From: an uncultured Holophagaceae bacterium
Lineage (GTDB): Bacteria > Acidobacteriota > Holophagae > Holophagales > Holophagaceae
Assembly (NCBI GenBank): GCA_903843705.1
Contig: CAIMQW010000331.1
Span: 1-32,951, forward strand
Direction: 5' to 3'
DNA: 32,951 nt
Shown here: in pieces, positions 9,061 to 16,669 of the stretch
Position numbering within the stretch: position 1 is the first letter of the stretch
Layout: each line of letters starts with the position of its first letter
Made by a program: the position numbers and the translations under genes
Notes under the pieces: generated by a model
Seen by the model: only the letters and a program-made list of their open reading frames with translations
The model's database searches: none
Told to the model about the DNA's origin: nothing

Positions 9061-10050
9061 ATGCTGCGCGCCTCTCTCCTCTCCTTGATCGCCCTCGGCC
9101 TCACCGCCCAGGAACCCGCCAAGGTGCCGACCCCGGCGCCAGCCCCCGTCCAGGCCCCCGCTCCGGCCCCTGCTCCGGCCCCTGCTCCGGCCCCCAAGCC
9201 CGAGGAGGTGGTGCTTGCCCGGGTGGGCGGCGAGGCCATCACCGAGGCCGACTTCCAGTCTGCCTTCCGGCTGCTGGGCCAGCAGGAGCAGATGCAGGTC
9301 CTCATGGTCCAAGGTGGCAAGGAAGAGTTCGTGAGGCGAATGGCCGAAAGCAAGCTGCTGGCCGCCAAGGGCAAGCTGCTGGAGCTGGATCAGACCCCGG
9401 GCTACAAGCTGGCTCTGGCGCGGGCCAAGGATGACCTCCTGGCCCGGGAGTTTCTCACCAAGGAAGGCCCTGGGCTCCAGAAGAAGCTGGTCGTGGGCGA
9501 GGCGGAGGTGAAGGCCTACTACGACGCCCACCCGGAGCGCTTCAAGCAGCCAGAGCTCGTCAGCGTGCGCCACATCCTGGTGTCCGTGAAGAAGGGTGAG
9601 GATCAGCCGGGCCTCAGTGATGCCGAGGCCAAGGCCCGCGTTGCCAAGATCCAGGCTGAACTGAAGAAGGGCGCCAAGTTTGAGGCGCTGGCGAAGAAGT
9701 ACAGCGACGATCCCGGCAGCAAGGAGAACGGCGGCCTCTACGCGGACGCCGATGCCTCCGCCTGGGTCCCGGAGTTCGGCGCCGCTGCCCGCACCCAGCC
9801 TGTCGGCAAGGTCGGCGCCCCGGTAAAGACCCAGTTCGGCTACCACCTGATGAAGGTCGAGGGTCGCAAGCCCGGCCGGCAGGTGCCCTTCGAGGAGGCC
9901 AAGGAGGCCGCTGAGAAGCAGGCCCACCAGGAGCGTCAGGTGCAGGTCTGGAATGAGCTGATGGATGGCCTTCGGAAGGAGATCCCCTTCGAGCTGGTCA
10001 AGCCCGAGGCGCCGAAGCCCGCTGAGCCCGCCAAGGCAGGTGCCAAGTGA
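9061..10050 (+). CDS. Periplasmic PpiC-type (parvulin) peptidyl-prolyl isomerase
   Basis: A 329-residue exported foldase. Residues 1-16 form a short signal peptide, followed by a Pro-Ala linker (residues about 20-45) built partly from three 12-base DNA repeats at 9160-9195. A SurA/PrsA-like N-terminal helical domain follows. The parvulin domain, about residues 158-270, is marked by VSVRHILVSVKKGED, FEALAKKYSDDPGSKENGGLYADA, and TQFGYHLMKVEGRKPG. It ends in a Lys/Ala/Pro-rich tail. The next gene, a second parvulin, overlaps its stop by GTGA, so the two are translationally coupled and probably act together on outer-membrane or secreted proteins. The Pro-Ala linker probably spans peptidoglycan or separates the domain from the membrane; the signal peptide has no lipobox cysteine. 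Confidence 0.88.
   Translation: MLRASLLSLIALGLTAQEPAKVPTPAPAPVQAPAPAPAPAPAPAPKPEEVVLARVGGEAITEADFQSAFRLLGQQEQMQVLMVQGGKEEFVRRMAESKLLAAKGKLLELDQTPGYKLALARAKDDLLAREFLTKEGPGLQKKLVVGEAEVKAYYDAHPERFKQPELVSVRHILVSVKKGEDQPGLSDAEAKARVAKIQAELKKGAKFEALAKKYSDDPGSKENGGLYADADASAWVPEFGAAARTQPVGKVGAPVKTQFGYHLMKVEGRKPGRQVPFEEAKEAAEKQAHQERQVQVWNELMDGLRKEIPFELVKPEAPKPAEPAKAGAK
9160..9195 (+). repeat. Three 12-bp tandem repeats coding the Pro-Ala linker
   Basis: GCTCCGGCCCCT occurs three times in a row (last base differs in the third copy), coding APAP units. Slippage here would change linker length without shifting frame. Confidence 0.75.
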
Positions 10051-11063
10051 GGCTCTTCGCACCCATCCTCGCCCTGCTGCTGGCGGTTCCGGTCCTGGTG
10101 GCCGACACCAAGCCTGAGGCCACGGCCGAACCGAAGGCAGAGGTCCGGGACGAGATCCTGGTCGTCGTCAACAAGCACATCATCACCCGGCGCACCCTCA
10201 CCCAGTCGGTGGAGCAGCAGAACGCAGCCCTCTACCGGCAGTTCGCCGGCAAGGAGCTGGACGAGAAGCTGAAGGACGCCCGGGATAAGACGCTGCAGGG
10301 CCTCGTGGATGCCTTCCTTCTGGAGGACAAGGGCGCCGAATTGGGCTCACCCGTCACCGAGGACTATGTGCGCTCCACCATCGACGGCATCAAGAAGGAG
10401 AACAACTTCGCCACGGATGCGGACCTGGAGCGGGCGCTCAAGTCCAGCCTCGGCATCGGGCTGCCCGAGTTTATGAAGCGCCAGAAGCAGCAGGCGGTCC
10501 AGCAGTTCGTCCTCCAGCGGGAGGTCTACTCCAAGGTGGCTGTGGAGGACAACGAGCTGCGCGCCTACTACGAAGACCACAAGGACGAGTACCGCATGCC
10601 GAGCCGCTTCCGGATCCGGGAGCTGGTCCTGGCCAAGGGCGCCACGGCTGCAGAGCAGGCCGAGTCCCGCAAGCAGCTGGGGGCGATCCAGGCGGAGCTG
10701 AAGGCCGGGAAGACCTTCGAGGAACTGGCCCGCCTCCACTCCAGCAGCCCCAGCAAGGCCACCGGTGGCGACCTGGGCTGGATGAACAAGGGCTTCCTGC
10801 GCGCCAGCATCGAAGACGCGGCGGTGAAGCTCAAGCCCGAGCAGGTCTCCGAACCCCTTGAGACGGACAAGGACCTCTACCTGATCCAGCTGCTTGCCCT
10901 GGAGGACGCCCCCGTGAAGTCCTTCGCGGAAGTGAAGGTTAAGATCATGGAAAAGCTCCAGGAGCCGAAGGCCCAGAACGCCATCGAGCAGTTCCTGGCA
11001 AGCCTGCGCATGCGCGCCAACATCCGCTACCTGGTCCCCAAGGACGAGATCCTCAAGGGGTGA
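10047..11063 (+). CDS. SurA-like periplasmic chaperone/parvulin
   Basis: A 338-residue exported protein with a signal peptide ending near VLVAD, a SurA N-terminal domain (EILVVVNKHIITRRTL, the typical first strand and helix) and a C-terminal parvulin domain, about residues 185-290, with RFRIRELVLAKG, FEELARLHSSSPSKATGGDLGWM and LYLIQLLALE. The usual RHIL is RELV, and the FGYHI element is absent, so isomerase activity may be weak and the chaperone function dominant. Start is GTG in the GTGA overlap with the preceding parvulin gene, with AAGGCAGG upstream. Role inferred: folding or transport of outer-membrane proteins. The S4 protein gene follows after 4 bases, so it belongs to the same transcript. 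Confidence 0.87.
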   Translation: MRLFAPILALLLAVPVLVADTKPEATAEPKAEVRDEILVVVNKHIITRRTLTQSVEQQNAALYRQFAGKELDEKLKDARDKTLQGLVDAFLLEDKGAELGSPVTEDYVRSTIDGIKKENNFATDADLERALKSSLGIGLPEFMKRQKQQAVQQFVLQREVYSKVAVEDNELRAYYEDHKDEYRMPSRFRIRELVLAKGATAAEQAESRKQLGAIQAELKAGKTFEELARLHSSSPSKATGGDLGWMNKGFLRASIEDAAVKLKPEQVSEPLETDKDLYLIQLLALEDAPVKSFAEVKVKIMEKLQEPKAQNAIEQFLASLRMRANIRYLVPKDEILKG

Positions 11064-11067
11064 TGGC

Positions 11068-11391
11068 ATGCGACTCGATGCCTTCCTCAAGAAGAGCCTG
11101 CTGATCAAGCGTCGCGAACTGGCCAACCAGCTCTGCGACGAGGGGATGGTGCGGATCAACGGCGTGCCCCGTAAGGCGAGCCAGGATGTGAACCCCCAGG
11201 ACGAGCTGGAGTTCCCGCTCTACAACCGGCAGCTGAAGGTCCGGGTGCTGTCCCTTCCTGAAGGCAACACGAAGAAGGCCGACCAGTGGTCGATCTTCGA
11301 GGTGCTCGAAGACAAGCGGATTCCCATGGAGCTCGGCTACGGGGACGAGGATCCTTTCGCCCCACCGCCCAAGGTCCCCCGCAACCACTAG
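11068..11391 (+). CDS. S4-domain RNA-binding protein (Hsp15/RqcP-like)
   Basis: A 107-residue protein whose first 60 residues are an S4 domain: MRLDAFLKKSLLIKRRELANQL, the CDEGMVRINGVPRKASQDV core and DELEFPLYNRQLKVRVL. Hsp15 (HslR) and RqcP use such a domain to bind stalled 50S subunits that carry a nascent chain. The acidic and proline-rich tail (GDEDPFAPPPK) has no recognised domain. ATG at 11068 begins 4 bases after the stop of the SurA-like gene. Coupling with periplasmic foldases suggests a shared protein-quality theme, which is inference. Confidence 0.82.
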   Translation: MRLDAFLKKSLLIKRRELANQLCDEGMVRINGVPRKASQDVNPQDELEFPLYNRQLKVRVLSLPEGNTKKADQWSIFEVLEDKRIPMELGYGDEDPFAPPPKVPRNH

Positions 11392-11453
11392 ACTCCGCTC
11401 GACAGCCGCTGTCGTGTCGCCGGGCGTATCGTGGCGGGGTGCATGGAGATTCG

Positions 11454-12440
11454 ATGTCCGACCAGCCTGTGATCCGAACCCTCAAGGAGGGCGACGCCTT
11501 CCAGGGCTTTCTCCTGGCCCAGGAGGCCACCTACAAGGTCAGCGTCAAGGGCACCGAGTACCTTGAGCTGAAGCTGGCGGACGCCTCCGGCGACCTCAAG
11601 GGTTTCCTCTGGGACCTGCGGGCCGTGGAGGGCGACATGGAAGCCATCCGTGCCGACGCCTTCGTCCGCGTGAAGGGTTCGGTGACCAGCTTCAACGGCC
11701 GGCTGCAACTCCGGGTGGACAAGATCCGCTTTGCTCCGGATGCCGAGGTCGGCGACTTCTCGGCCTTCTTCCCCGTGAGCGCGCGACCCGTGCCGGAGAT
11801 GCTGGCCGAGCTGGACGCCTGTTTGGCTTCCATCCTGGATCCCTGGATCTGCAGTCTCCTGACGGCCTTGTTCGTGGACGACGCCGAGCTGAGGGCTGCC
11901 TTCGCCTTGGCCCCTGCTGCCAAGTCCATGCACCATGCCTACCTGGGCGGGTTGCTGGAACACAGCCTCTCGGTCCTTGGCATGGCGGAGCGGGCCTGCG
12001 CCCACTATCCGCTGCTCAACCGGGACCTGGTCCTGGCCGGGGCACTGCTCCACGACGTGGGCAAGACGGCCGAGCTCAGCTACCAGCGCAGCATCGGCTA
12101 CACCGACGCGGGCAACCTGCTGGGTCATATCTCCCTGGAGGCCGAGTGGATCAGCCGGGCGGTGGGCAGGATCCCCGGGTTTCCCGAGGGGCTGCGACTG
12201 CAGATCCTGCACATCGTCCTGAGTCACCATGGTCGCCTAGAGTTCGGCTCCCCCGTGCTGCCGAAGACGCCCGAGGCCCTGCTCGTCCACTACCTGGATG
12301 ACCTAGACGGGAAGCTGGAAGTGATGTTCCGCGCGGTGGCCGAAGAGAATGGGGGCGGCTCCTGGAGTCCCTACAGCCGGGCCTTGGACCGCATGATCTA
12401 TCGGGTTCGCTGGCCCAAGGTGGGGCCTGTCGAAAACTGA
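11454..12440 (+). CDS. OB-fold/HD-domain 3'-5' exoribonuclease, YhaM-like
   Basis: A 328-residue protein with an N-terminal OB-fold (about residues 8-95: FLLAQEATYKVSVKGTEYLELKLAD, then VRVKGSVTSFNGRLQLRVDKI) and an HD metal-dependent phosphohydrolase domain. HD ligands are visible as H160/H161 with H170 (HHAYLGGLLEHSLSV), HD at 200-201 (GALLHDVGK) and HH in IVLSHHG near 258. This order matches YhaM, which trims RNA and single-stranded DNA from the 3' end. Start ATG 11454 has GGAG five bases upstream; a longer frame reaching into the S4 gene lacks such a site. It is 62 bases after the S4 gene and may be co-transcribed with it. Confidence 0.85.
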   Translation: MSDQPVIRTLKEGDAFQGFLLAQEATYKVSVKGTEYLELKLADASGDLKGFLWDLRAVEGDMEAIRADAFVRVKGSVTSFNGRLQLRVDKIRFAPDAEVGDFSAFFPVSARPVPEMLAELDACLASILDPWICSLLTALFVDDAELRAAFALAPAAKSMHHAYLGGLLEHSLSVLGMAERACAHYPLLNRDLVLAGALLHDVGKTAELSYQRSIGYTDAGNLLGHISLEAEWISRAVGRIPGFPEGLRLQILHIVLSHHGRLEFGSPVLPKTPEALLVHYLDDLDGKLEVMFRAVAEENGGGSWSPYSRALDRMIYRVRWPKVGPVEN

Positions 12441-12580
12441 TCAGGTCCATCTTGGCTTGGCCATATATGGACACCCTTTGAGTCCCCAGCCCAGCCTCTA
12501 GGCAGGTCCCGCAGGGTCGTATCTGTAGGGAAGTCCTGATAATTCAAGGCCTGGGCCGAAAGGGTCGCGGTAGAAATTTC

Positions 12581-12597
12581 CTGGCACGAGTCTGGCT
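12581..12597 (+). promoter_or_regulatory. Sigma-54 (RpoN) promoter, near consensus
   Basis: CTGGCACGAGTCTGGCT matches the -24/-12 consensus YTGGCACGRNNNTTGCW at all fixed positions but one (G for T in the -12 box), with the invariant GG and GC pairs correctly spaced. Transcription would start near 12609, about 20 bases before the ATG at 12629. A perfect palindrome CCATATATGG (12461-12470), about 110 bases upstream, is a possible enhancer-binding site. Confidence 0.55.
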
Positions 12598-12628
12598 CTG
12601 AGGGAGGGAAGTCCTTCTGAGGTGGTCC

Positions 12629-13114
12629 ATGAAGCTTTCCCGTAAGGCCAAGCGCTACGACGATTCGGTCCTTCCCGGCGAATTCCAGGGCTACGAGGCC
12701 TTTCATCAGGCCGATCTCGAGCTGGACGGCACCGTGGAGGGCTTCCTCCGCCGGGGCGAGGGTGGCGTGCAGCTGGGCGAGATGGTGCTCGAGCGGAACA
12801 TCCCCAAGAAGCTCAGCTTCGCCAAGCTCAAGAACAAGGCGGAAAAGCTATCGGAGCAGGTGAACTACCTCAAGGAGCGCCTGGAGATCGTGGACCACGA
12901 TCGGCGGGGGATGTATATCCAGCTCCGCAGCCTGCCCCCCTACAAGGACGAAACCCAGATCCAGTTCAATGAAATCAGCATCGGCAAGAACAAGATCGTC
13001 GTGAAGCGGATCGCCTTCTACCGCAAGGACGAGGTCAAGCAGCAGGTCCCTCTCCAGCTGTCCGAACTGGAGCTCAAGCGCCTCCTGTCCGATATTCGAC
13101 AGGCGATTGCCTGA
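12629..13114 (+). CDS. Conserved-looking protein of unknown function, charged, partly coiled-coil
   Basis: A 161-residue soluble protein, MKLSRKAKRYDDSVLPGEFQGY at the start, with no signal peptide or membrane segment. Residues about 65-95 (KKLSFAKLKNKAEKLSEQVNYLKERLEIV) are a predicted coiled coil. The second half has alternating strands (YIQLRSLPPY, EISIGKNKIVVKRIAFYRKD) and ends in a helix (ELELKRLLSDIRQAIA). I do not recognise the family. The start has GAGGTGG at the right distance. It stands alone between the YhaM-like gene and a strong terminator, under its own likely sigma-54 promoter, so it may respond to nitrogen, surface or motility signals. Confidence 0.72.
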   Translation: MKLSRKAKRYDDSVLPGEFQGYEAFHQADLELDGTVEGFLRRGEGGVQLGEMVLERNIPKKLSFAKLKNKAEKLSEQVNYLKERLEIVDHDRRGMYIQLRSLPPYKDETQIQFNEISIGKNKIVVKRIAFYRKDEVKQQVPLQLSELELKRLLSDIRQAIA

Positions 13115-13118
13115 AGAA

Positions 13119-13206
13119 GCTATCTGCTGTCAGCTATCAGCTTTCAGTTATAGAAGCAGGGGCGCCGTCGGCGCCCCTGTGCTTTTGACAGCCGATAGCT
13201 GACAGC
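13119..13206. repeat. Dispersed-type inverted repeat enclosing a terminator
   Basis: The outer arms GCTGTCAGCTATC (13126-13138) and GATAGCTGACAGC (13194-13206) are perfect 13-bp inverted copies. The left side also holds short direct repeats of the AGCTATC/AGCTTTC type. The terminator hairpin at 13158-13178 sits inside. The nested layout resembles small non-coding mobile or REP-like units found at gene ends. Confidence 0.55.
13154..13186 (+). terminator. Rho-independent terminator of the 161-residue protein gene
   Basis: A perfect 9-bp GC stem (13158-13166 with 13170-13178) with a 3-base loop is followed by GTGCTTTT. Confidence 0.75.
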
Positions 13207-13224
13207 GGGACCACGGGTCCCCAG

Positions 13225-13252
13225 AAAGGACGCTGCCTTGCAGCGTCTTTTC
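13225..13252 (-). terminator. Bidirectional terminator at the end of the LapB-like gene
   Basis: A perfect 8-bp stem GACGCTGC/GCAGCGTC (13229-13236, 13240-13247) with loop CTT. It is followed by TTTT on the plus strand and by CTTTCT on the minus strand. Position just past the stop at 13260 makes it the end of the minus-strand LapB operon. Confidence 0.7.
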
Positions 13253-13259
13253 TGACCCG

Positions 13260-14624
13260 TCAGAGCATCGCCATCCAGTTCCCGCTCTCAGCCCGGATGG
13301 GGCCTTCGGGGAGGTCGCTTTCCTTGAACATGAAGTGGTGGCTGTTCCAGCTGCCGCAGCTTTCGCAGCGGTCGGCGTAGTCCTGGACCCGGTGGCCGCA
13401 GACCGCGCACTCGAAGCGCAGCTTGAGGATGCCCAGATTGCGGAGCAGCTGGCGGTACTCGTTCAGGGCCGAGTCGATACGGCCGCGGCGGCTGTGGATC
13501 TTGGCCATGAAGAAGAACAGGATCGGGCTGTAGACAACCTGGCTGCGTACCTCCTGGAACAGGTCCAGGGCCTCGTCCAGGATCTCCAGGCGGTAAAGCA
13601 TCTTGCCCAGGAAGAACTTGGCGGTGGTGGCGTGCTTGGAGGTGGCGGCGACGCGCCGCAGCAGCGCGAGGCCGTCCTCAGGGCGGCCCAGCTGGATGAA
13701 GTAGTCCTCAGCCTCCTGCAGGAAGGTGCCTTCGCCGGTCTTGCGGAAGCCTTCGAGCCAGATCTCGAGGCCCTGGGCCTCCTGGTCCTGGAGGATCATG
13801 CAGCGACCCAGGCTGAGGTAGGCGGGCACGAAGTCGGGCTCGTCCTTAATGACCTGCTGAAAGATCTGGGCGGCGTCCTTGAACTGGTCGGCCTCGACCT
13901 TGGCGATGCCAACCTGGTAGGCCAGGGCCGAGCCCTGGGCCCGCTCCCCCTGGGTGAGCTCCGCGGCGAAGTGGGCCAGCAGCTTCTTGTGGGCTTCGTT
14001 GGCTTCCTCCCAGCGCCGGCCCTCCATGTGGATGGCCCGCAGCCGCCGCCAGGCCCGCAGGGCCTTCTTGGGGTGGTCGGACGCGAGCTTCTTCAGCACG
14101 GCGGCGGAGGCCTCGGGATTCCGGGCGGCCATCAGGGCCTCAGCCAGCTGGTAGCGGGCCTCAACCTGATCGTGATCATCCCGGCAGATGGCTTCGAAGA
14201 CCTTCACGGCCTCCTCGGTGCCACCGCTCTTGAGGAGGATCTCGCCGAGCAGGAGCCGGGCGGGGATGTAGTCCTTGCGCTGCTCTAGGATGCCATCCAG
14301 GATCTCCCGCGCCTGCTTGGGCAGGCCGTGGGCGACTAGGTCTCGGGCATCCTGCGCGCGCTCGGAAATTCGCTTCACCAGTCGGGTATCCGCAGAGTCG
14401 TTGAGGCCCCGCACCAGCCGCACCACCTCCATGATGCCTGTGTAGAGGACGTTCAGCAGGAACCCGAGCAGGAAGGTGATGAGGATGACGCTCTGCAGCT
14501 TGATGCTCTCGCCGAAGACCACGACTTCGCGCATGAGCAGGTCATGGTTGGTCAGGTACAGGTTGCCAAGCACCATCAGGACGAGCAGCAACAGGACGAT
14601 GAAGAACACGTTGACAAGGCGCAT
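13260..14624 (-). CDS. lapB: LapB (YciM)-like TPR protein with a LapA-like two-helix membrane domain
   Basis: A 454-residue membrane-anchored TPR protein. Residues 1-70 contain two transmembrane helices (VFFIVLLLLVLMVLGNLYL and SVILITFLLGFLLNVLYTGI) joined by a short periplasmic stretch with VVVFGESIKLQS, which matches the layout of LapA/DUF1049. About nine TPR units follow (for example ARLLLGEILLKSGGTEEAVKVFE and PAYLSLGRCMILQDQEAQGLE). The C-terminus is a rubredoxin-like zinc ribbon, CAVC...CESC, the hallmark of LapB. In enteric bacteria LapA and LapB are separate neighbours; LapB with FtsH controls LpxC and thus LPS level. Start ATG 14624 is preferred (GGGGA upstream); ATG 14657 would add 11 residues. 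It follows the UDG gene on the same strand. Confidence 0.82.
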   Translation of the reverse strand: MRLVNVFFIVLLLLVLMVLGNLYLTNHDLLMREVVVFGESIKLQSVILITFLLGFLLNVLYTGIMEVVRLVRGLNDSADTRLVKRISERAQDARDLVAHGLPKQAREILDGILEQRKDYIPARLLLGEILLKSGGTEEAVKVFEAICRDDHDQVEARYQLAEALMAARNPEASAAVLKKLASDHPKKALRAWRRLRAIHMEGRRWEEANEAHKKLLAHFAAELTQGERAQGSALAYQVGIAKVEADQFKDAAQIFQQVIKDEPDFVPAYLSLGRCMILQDQEAQGLEIWLEGFRKTGEGTFLQEAEDYFIQLGRPEDGLALLRRVAATSKHATTAKFFLGKMLYRLEILDEALDLFQEVRSQVVYSPILFFFMAKIHSRRGRIDSALNEYRQLLRNLGILKLRFECAVCGHRVQDYADRCESCGSWNSHHFMFKESDLPEGPIRAESGNWMAML

Positions 14625-14678
14625 GAGGGTCCCCGAGAGCAAGGCTCTGCCTAGCATGACACAGTCAGCCGCGGGTCC

Positions 14679-15494
14679 TCAGCGCCCGGTGATGGGGCTG
14701 TCGGGGCGATCCATCCAGGCCTTCGCCGCCTGGAGGTCCTCCCACACGGCCCGGCGCACATCCTGGGTGTACTGCCGCAGCACGTAGGCCGGGTGGAAGG
14801 TGGGCATGACCGGGATCTCGCGGTCACCCACCTTCAGCCGGCACCACTGGCCCCGCACCCGGGTGATGCCTTCGCTGACGCCCAGCAGCTCGCGCAGGGG
14901 CGTGGCACCGAGTGTGACGATGACGGCCGGCTGGAGCAGCTCGATCTTGCGGCGCAGGTAACCCAGGCAGGCGCGGGCCTCCTCAGGCGCGGGCACGCGG
15001 TTGTCCGGGGGCCGGCACATGACCACGTTGGTGATGTAGGTCTGCTCGCGCTTCAGGCCCAGGGCGCCGATCATCTTGTCCAGCAGCTCGCCGGCCTTTC
15101 CCACGAATGGACGGCCCTGCAGATCCTCGTCCCGGCCGGGGCCTTCGCCCACGAACAGAAGCCGGGCCCCCGGATCGCCTTCGCCGAAGACGAGCTTGAT
15201 GCGGCCCCCCCCCAGGGGGCAGGCGAGGCAGCCGGCAACGGCCCGCTGGAGGTCCTCGAGGCTGCCACAGGCGGCCACGACTTCCGCCGAGGGGCAGGCG
15301 GCGGGGTCCGCGGGCGGGACATAGGCCTGGGGAGCCTGCCGCAGCGGCGCGGGAGGGGCAATGGGCGGGGCCTGGGCCTGGGCCCGGCGTTCCGGTGCGG
15401 CGGGTGGGGCTGGTGCGGCGAGGGTCTGGCGGACCAGTCCCACCACCCCCAGGTCTCCGAGGGTGTCGCGCCAGGCTTGCAGCGGATGGTCCAT
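14679..15494 (-). CDS. Family 4 uracil-DNA glycosylase, iron-sulfur type
   Basis: A 271-residue DNA-repair enzyme that removes uracil from DNA. Residues 25-75 are a Pro/Ala-rich linker after a short N-terminal helix. The catalytic domain carries the four [4Fe-4S] cysteines C89, C92, C160 and C176, motif 1 GEGPGRDEDLQGRPFVGKAG (116-135), which has the Glu and Gly pattern of family 4, and motif 2 HPAYVLR at 234. Family 4 enzymes of thermophiles are about 200 residues; the additional length is the N-terminal extension seen in many mesophiles (DNA polymerase-related annotation). ATG 15494. The LapB-like gene follows by 54 bases on the same strand. It is divergent from the ECF sigma gene. Confidence 0.9.
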   Translation of the reverse strand: MDHPLQAWRDTLGDLGVVGLVRQTLAAPAPPAAPERRAQAQAPPIAPPAPLRQAPQAYVPPADPAACPSAEVVAACGSLEDLQRAVAGCLACPLGGGRIKLVFGEGDPGARLLFVGEGPGRDEDLQGRPFVGKAGELLDKMIGALGLKREQTYITNVVMCRPPDNRVPAPEEARACLGYLRRKIELLQPAVIVTLGATPLRELLGVSEGITRVRGQWCRLKVGDREIPVMPTFHPAYVLRQYTQDVRRAVWEDLQAAKAWMDRPDSPITGR

Positions 15495-15566
15495 GCCTTA
15501 GCCTAGGGGTCTCGCTCGGGAAAGGGAATGAGAACCCCCCGGATTGCTTCCCGGAGGAGCTGGACC

Positions 15567-15595
15567 GGAACTTCCGGCCCACCTGGGGCATCATT
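15567..15595 (+). promoter_or_regulatory. Possible ECF-sigma-dependent promoter
   Basis: GGAACTT (15567-15573) is the typical -35 of ECF sigma factors and lies 17 bases before ATCATT (15590-15595). The -10 is not diagnostic. The leader to the ATG at 15612 would be very short but still contains GGAG. Autoregulation by the sigma factor it precedes is plausible. Confidence 0.3.
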
Positions 15596-15611
15596 GGGCA
15601 TCGGAGTGTGA

Positions 15612-16127
15612 ATGGCGCAGTCCCCCCAGGAAATCCCGTTCGGCACCCAGGAGGCCTTTCATGCCGCCTTCGCCGAGCTTTATCCAAGGCTGGTGAGCTA
15701 CGCCCGCCGCTACGGAGCCACTTTCCCGGAGGACATCGCCCAGGAGGCATTCGTCATCCTCATGCAGCGGGAGGTTCCCGTGGAGCATCCCACGGCCTTC
15801 CTTTACGGCACGGTCCGCACCCTGTCCCTCACCGAGCGTCGCCCCATGAAGAATCAGAACATCAGCCTGGAAGCGGTGGCTGAGCCCGGCCAGGCGGCTT
15901 ATGCCGAGGACATGGTCCTCAGCCTGGAGGTCCGGGAACGGATGCGGATGCTTTCGCCCACCTTCCGGGAGGCCCTCTGGCTCTTTGTGGTGGAGGGCCT
16001 CTCCATCCGGGAGATCGCGGAGATCCTCGACATCCCCGAGGCCACCGTGAAGACCCGCATCCACCGGGCCAAGGCCCAACTGAAAGATCAACTCAATCCC
16101 GCAGGAGGCGTGCATGTCCTGGTCTGA
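15612..16127 (+). CDS. ECF-subfamily RNA polymerase sigma factor
   Basis: A 171-residue sigma factor. Region 2 spans about residues 12-80: FAELYPRLVSYARRYGATFPEDIAQEAFVILMQR, with the D(I)AQE(A)F core that binds core polymerase and the -10, and then the HPTAFLYGTVRTLSL element. Region 4 spans about 105-160: MRMLSPTFREALWLFVVEGLSIREIAEILDIPEATVKTRIHRAK, a clear helix-turn-helix for the -35. Start ATG 15612 with GGAG. The next gene begins within its last 14 bases and encodes a membrane protein that probably acts as its anti-sigma factor. Confidence 0.88.
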   Translation: MAQSPQEIPFGTQEAFHAAFAELYPRLVSYARRYGATFPEDIAQEAFVILMQREVPVEHPTAFLYGTVRTLSLTERRPMKNQNISLEAVAEPGQAAYAEDMVLSLEVRERMRMLSPTFREALWLFVVEGLSIREIAEILDIPEATVKTRIHRAKAQLKDQLNPAGGVHVLV

Positions 16128-16629
16128 TCCCGCTCGGCGCTTTGAACCCGTCGAGGACGTCCAGTTGCGAGCGGAGCTCCGCGACCTGCTGGGCCTCGGG
16201 GCCTCCGCGGAAGTGCAGGCGGTGGAGCCCTCCCCGGAACTCAAGGCGCTCGCCGACGACCTGCGCCGCGAGGCCCTGCGCCGTAGCCGCACCCAGCGCC
16301 GGCGGCCCACCTGGGGCCTGCTGGCCGCTGCGGCCCTGCCCCTCCTGGCGGCCCTGGCCGGGGTTGGCAATTGGGGTTTCCAGCACAAGCACCGGGCCGA
16401 CGACCTGGCGGTCCAGGCGCAGCGGCAGGAGCAGGAGTTGACCCGGCTCGCCGCCAGCCATGCCACGGAGGTGGCCCGGGAGCGGCAGGCCAAGGAAGAA
16501 GTTCAGCAGAAGCTGCAGGTAGCTTCCCGCCGGAGCAATCCGAAGACCGAGCCCTACCTGGTCATCCCCGTTGAGAAGCCCCTGAGGGGAGTCAGTGACG
16601 ACTACCAGCGGGTGAAGCAGAAGCCCTAG
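16114..16629 (+). CDS. Putative anti-sigma factor (single-pass membrane protein)
   Basis: A 171-residue protein with a cytoplasmic N-terminus (1-65, acidic helices then RRSRTQRRR), one transmembrane segment (GLLAAAALPLLAALAGVGNWGF, about 68-90) and a periplasmic coiled coil (AQRQEQELTRLAASHATEVARERQAKEE) with a short C-terminal region. It overlaps the sigma gene by 14 bases and has AGGAGG before ATG. The membrane layout and coupling to an ECF sigma gene fit an anti-sigma factor, but the zinc-binding HxxxCxxC of ZAS-type anti-sigmas is absent, so the call rests on context. Confidence 0.62.
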   Translation: MSWSDPARRFEPVEDVQLRAELRDLLGLGASAEVQAVEPSPELKALADDLRREALRRSRTQRRRPTWGLLAAAALPLLAALAGVGNWGFQHKHRADDLAVQAQRQEQELTRLAASHATEVARERQAKEEVQQKLQVASRRSNPKTEPYLVIPVEKPLRGVSDDYQRVKQKP

Positions 16630-16669
16630 TTAGGCACGGTCCTGGCTAGACTCGGGGCAAGGTGTGCCC

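Noticed and set aside
8995..10062. A 355-codon minus-strand frame opposite the first parvulin
   Set aside because: Leu/Gly-rich shadow; the plus-strand gene has signal peptide and parvulin motifs.
11400..11414. Palindrome CGACAGC-C-GCTGTCG after the S4 gene as a terminator
   Set aside because: The loop is too small and no T-run follows; the next gene appears to be on the same transcript.
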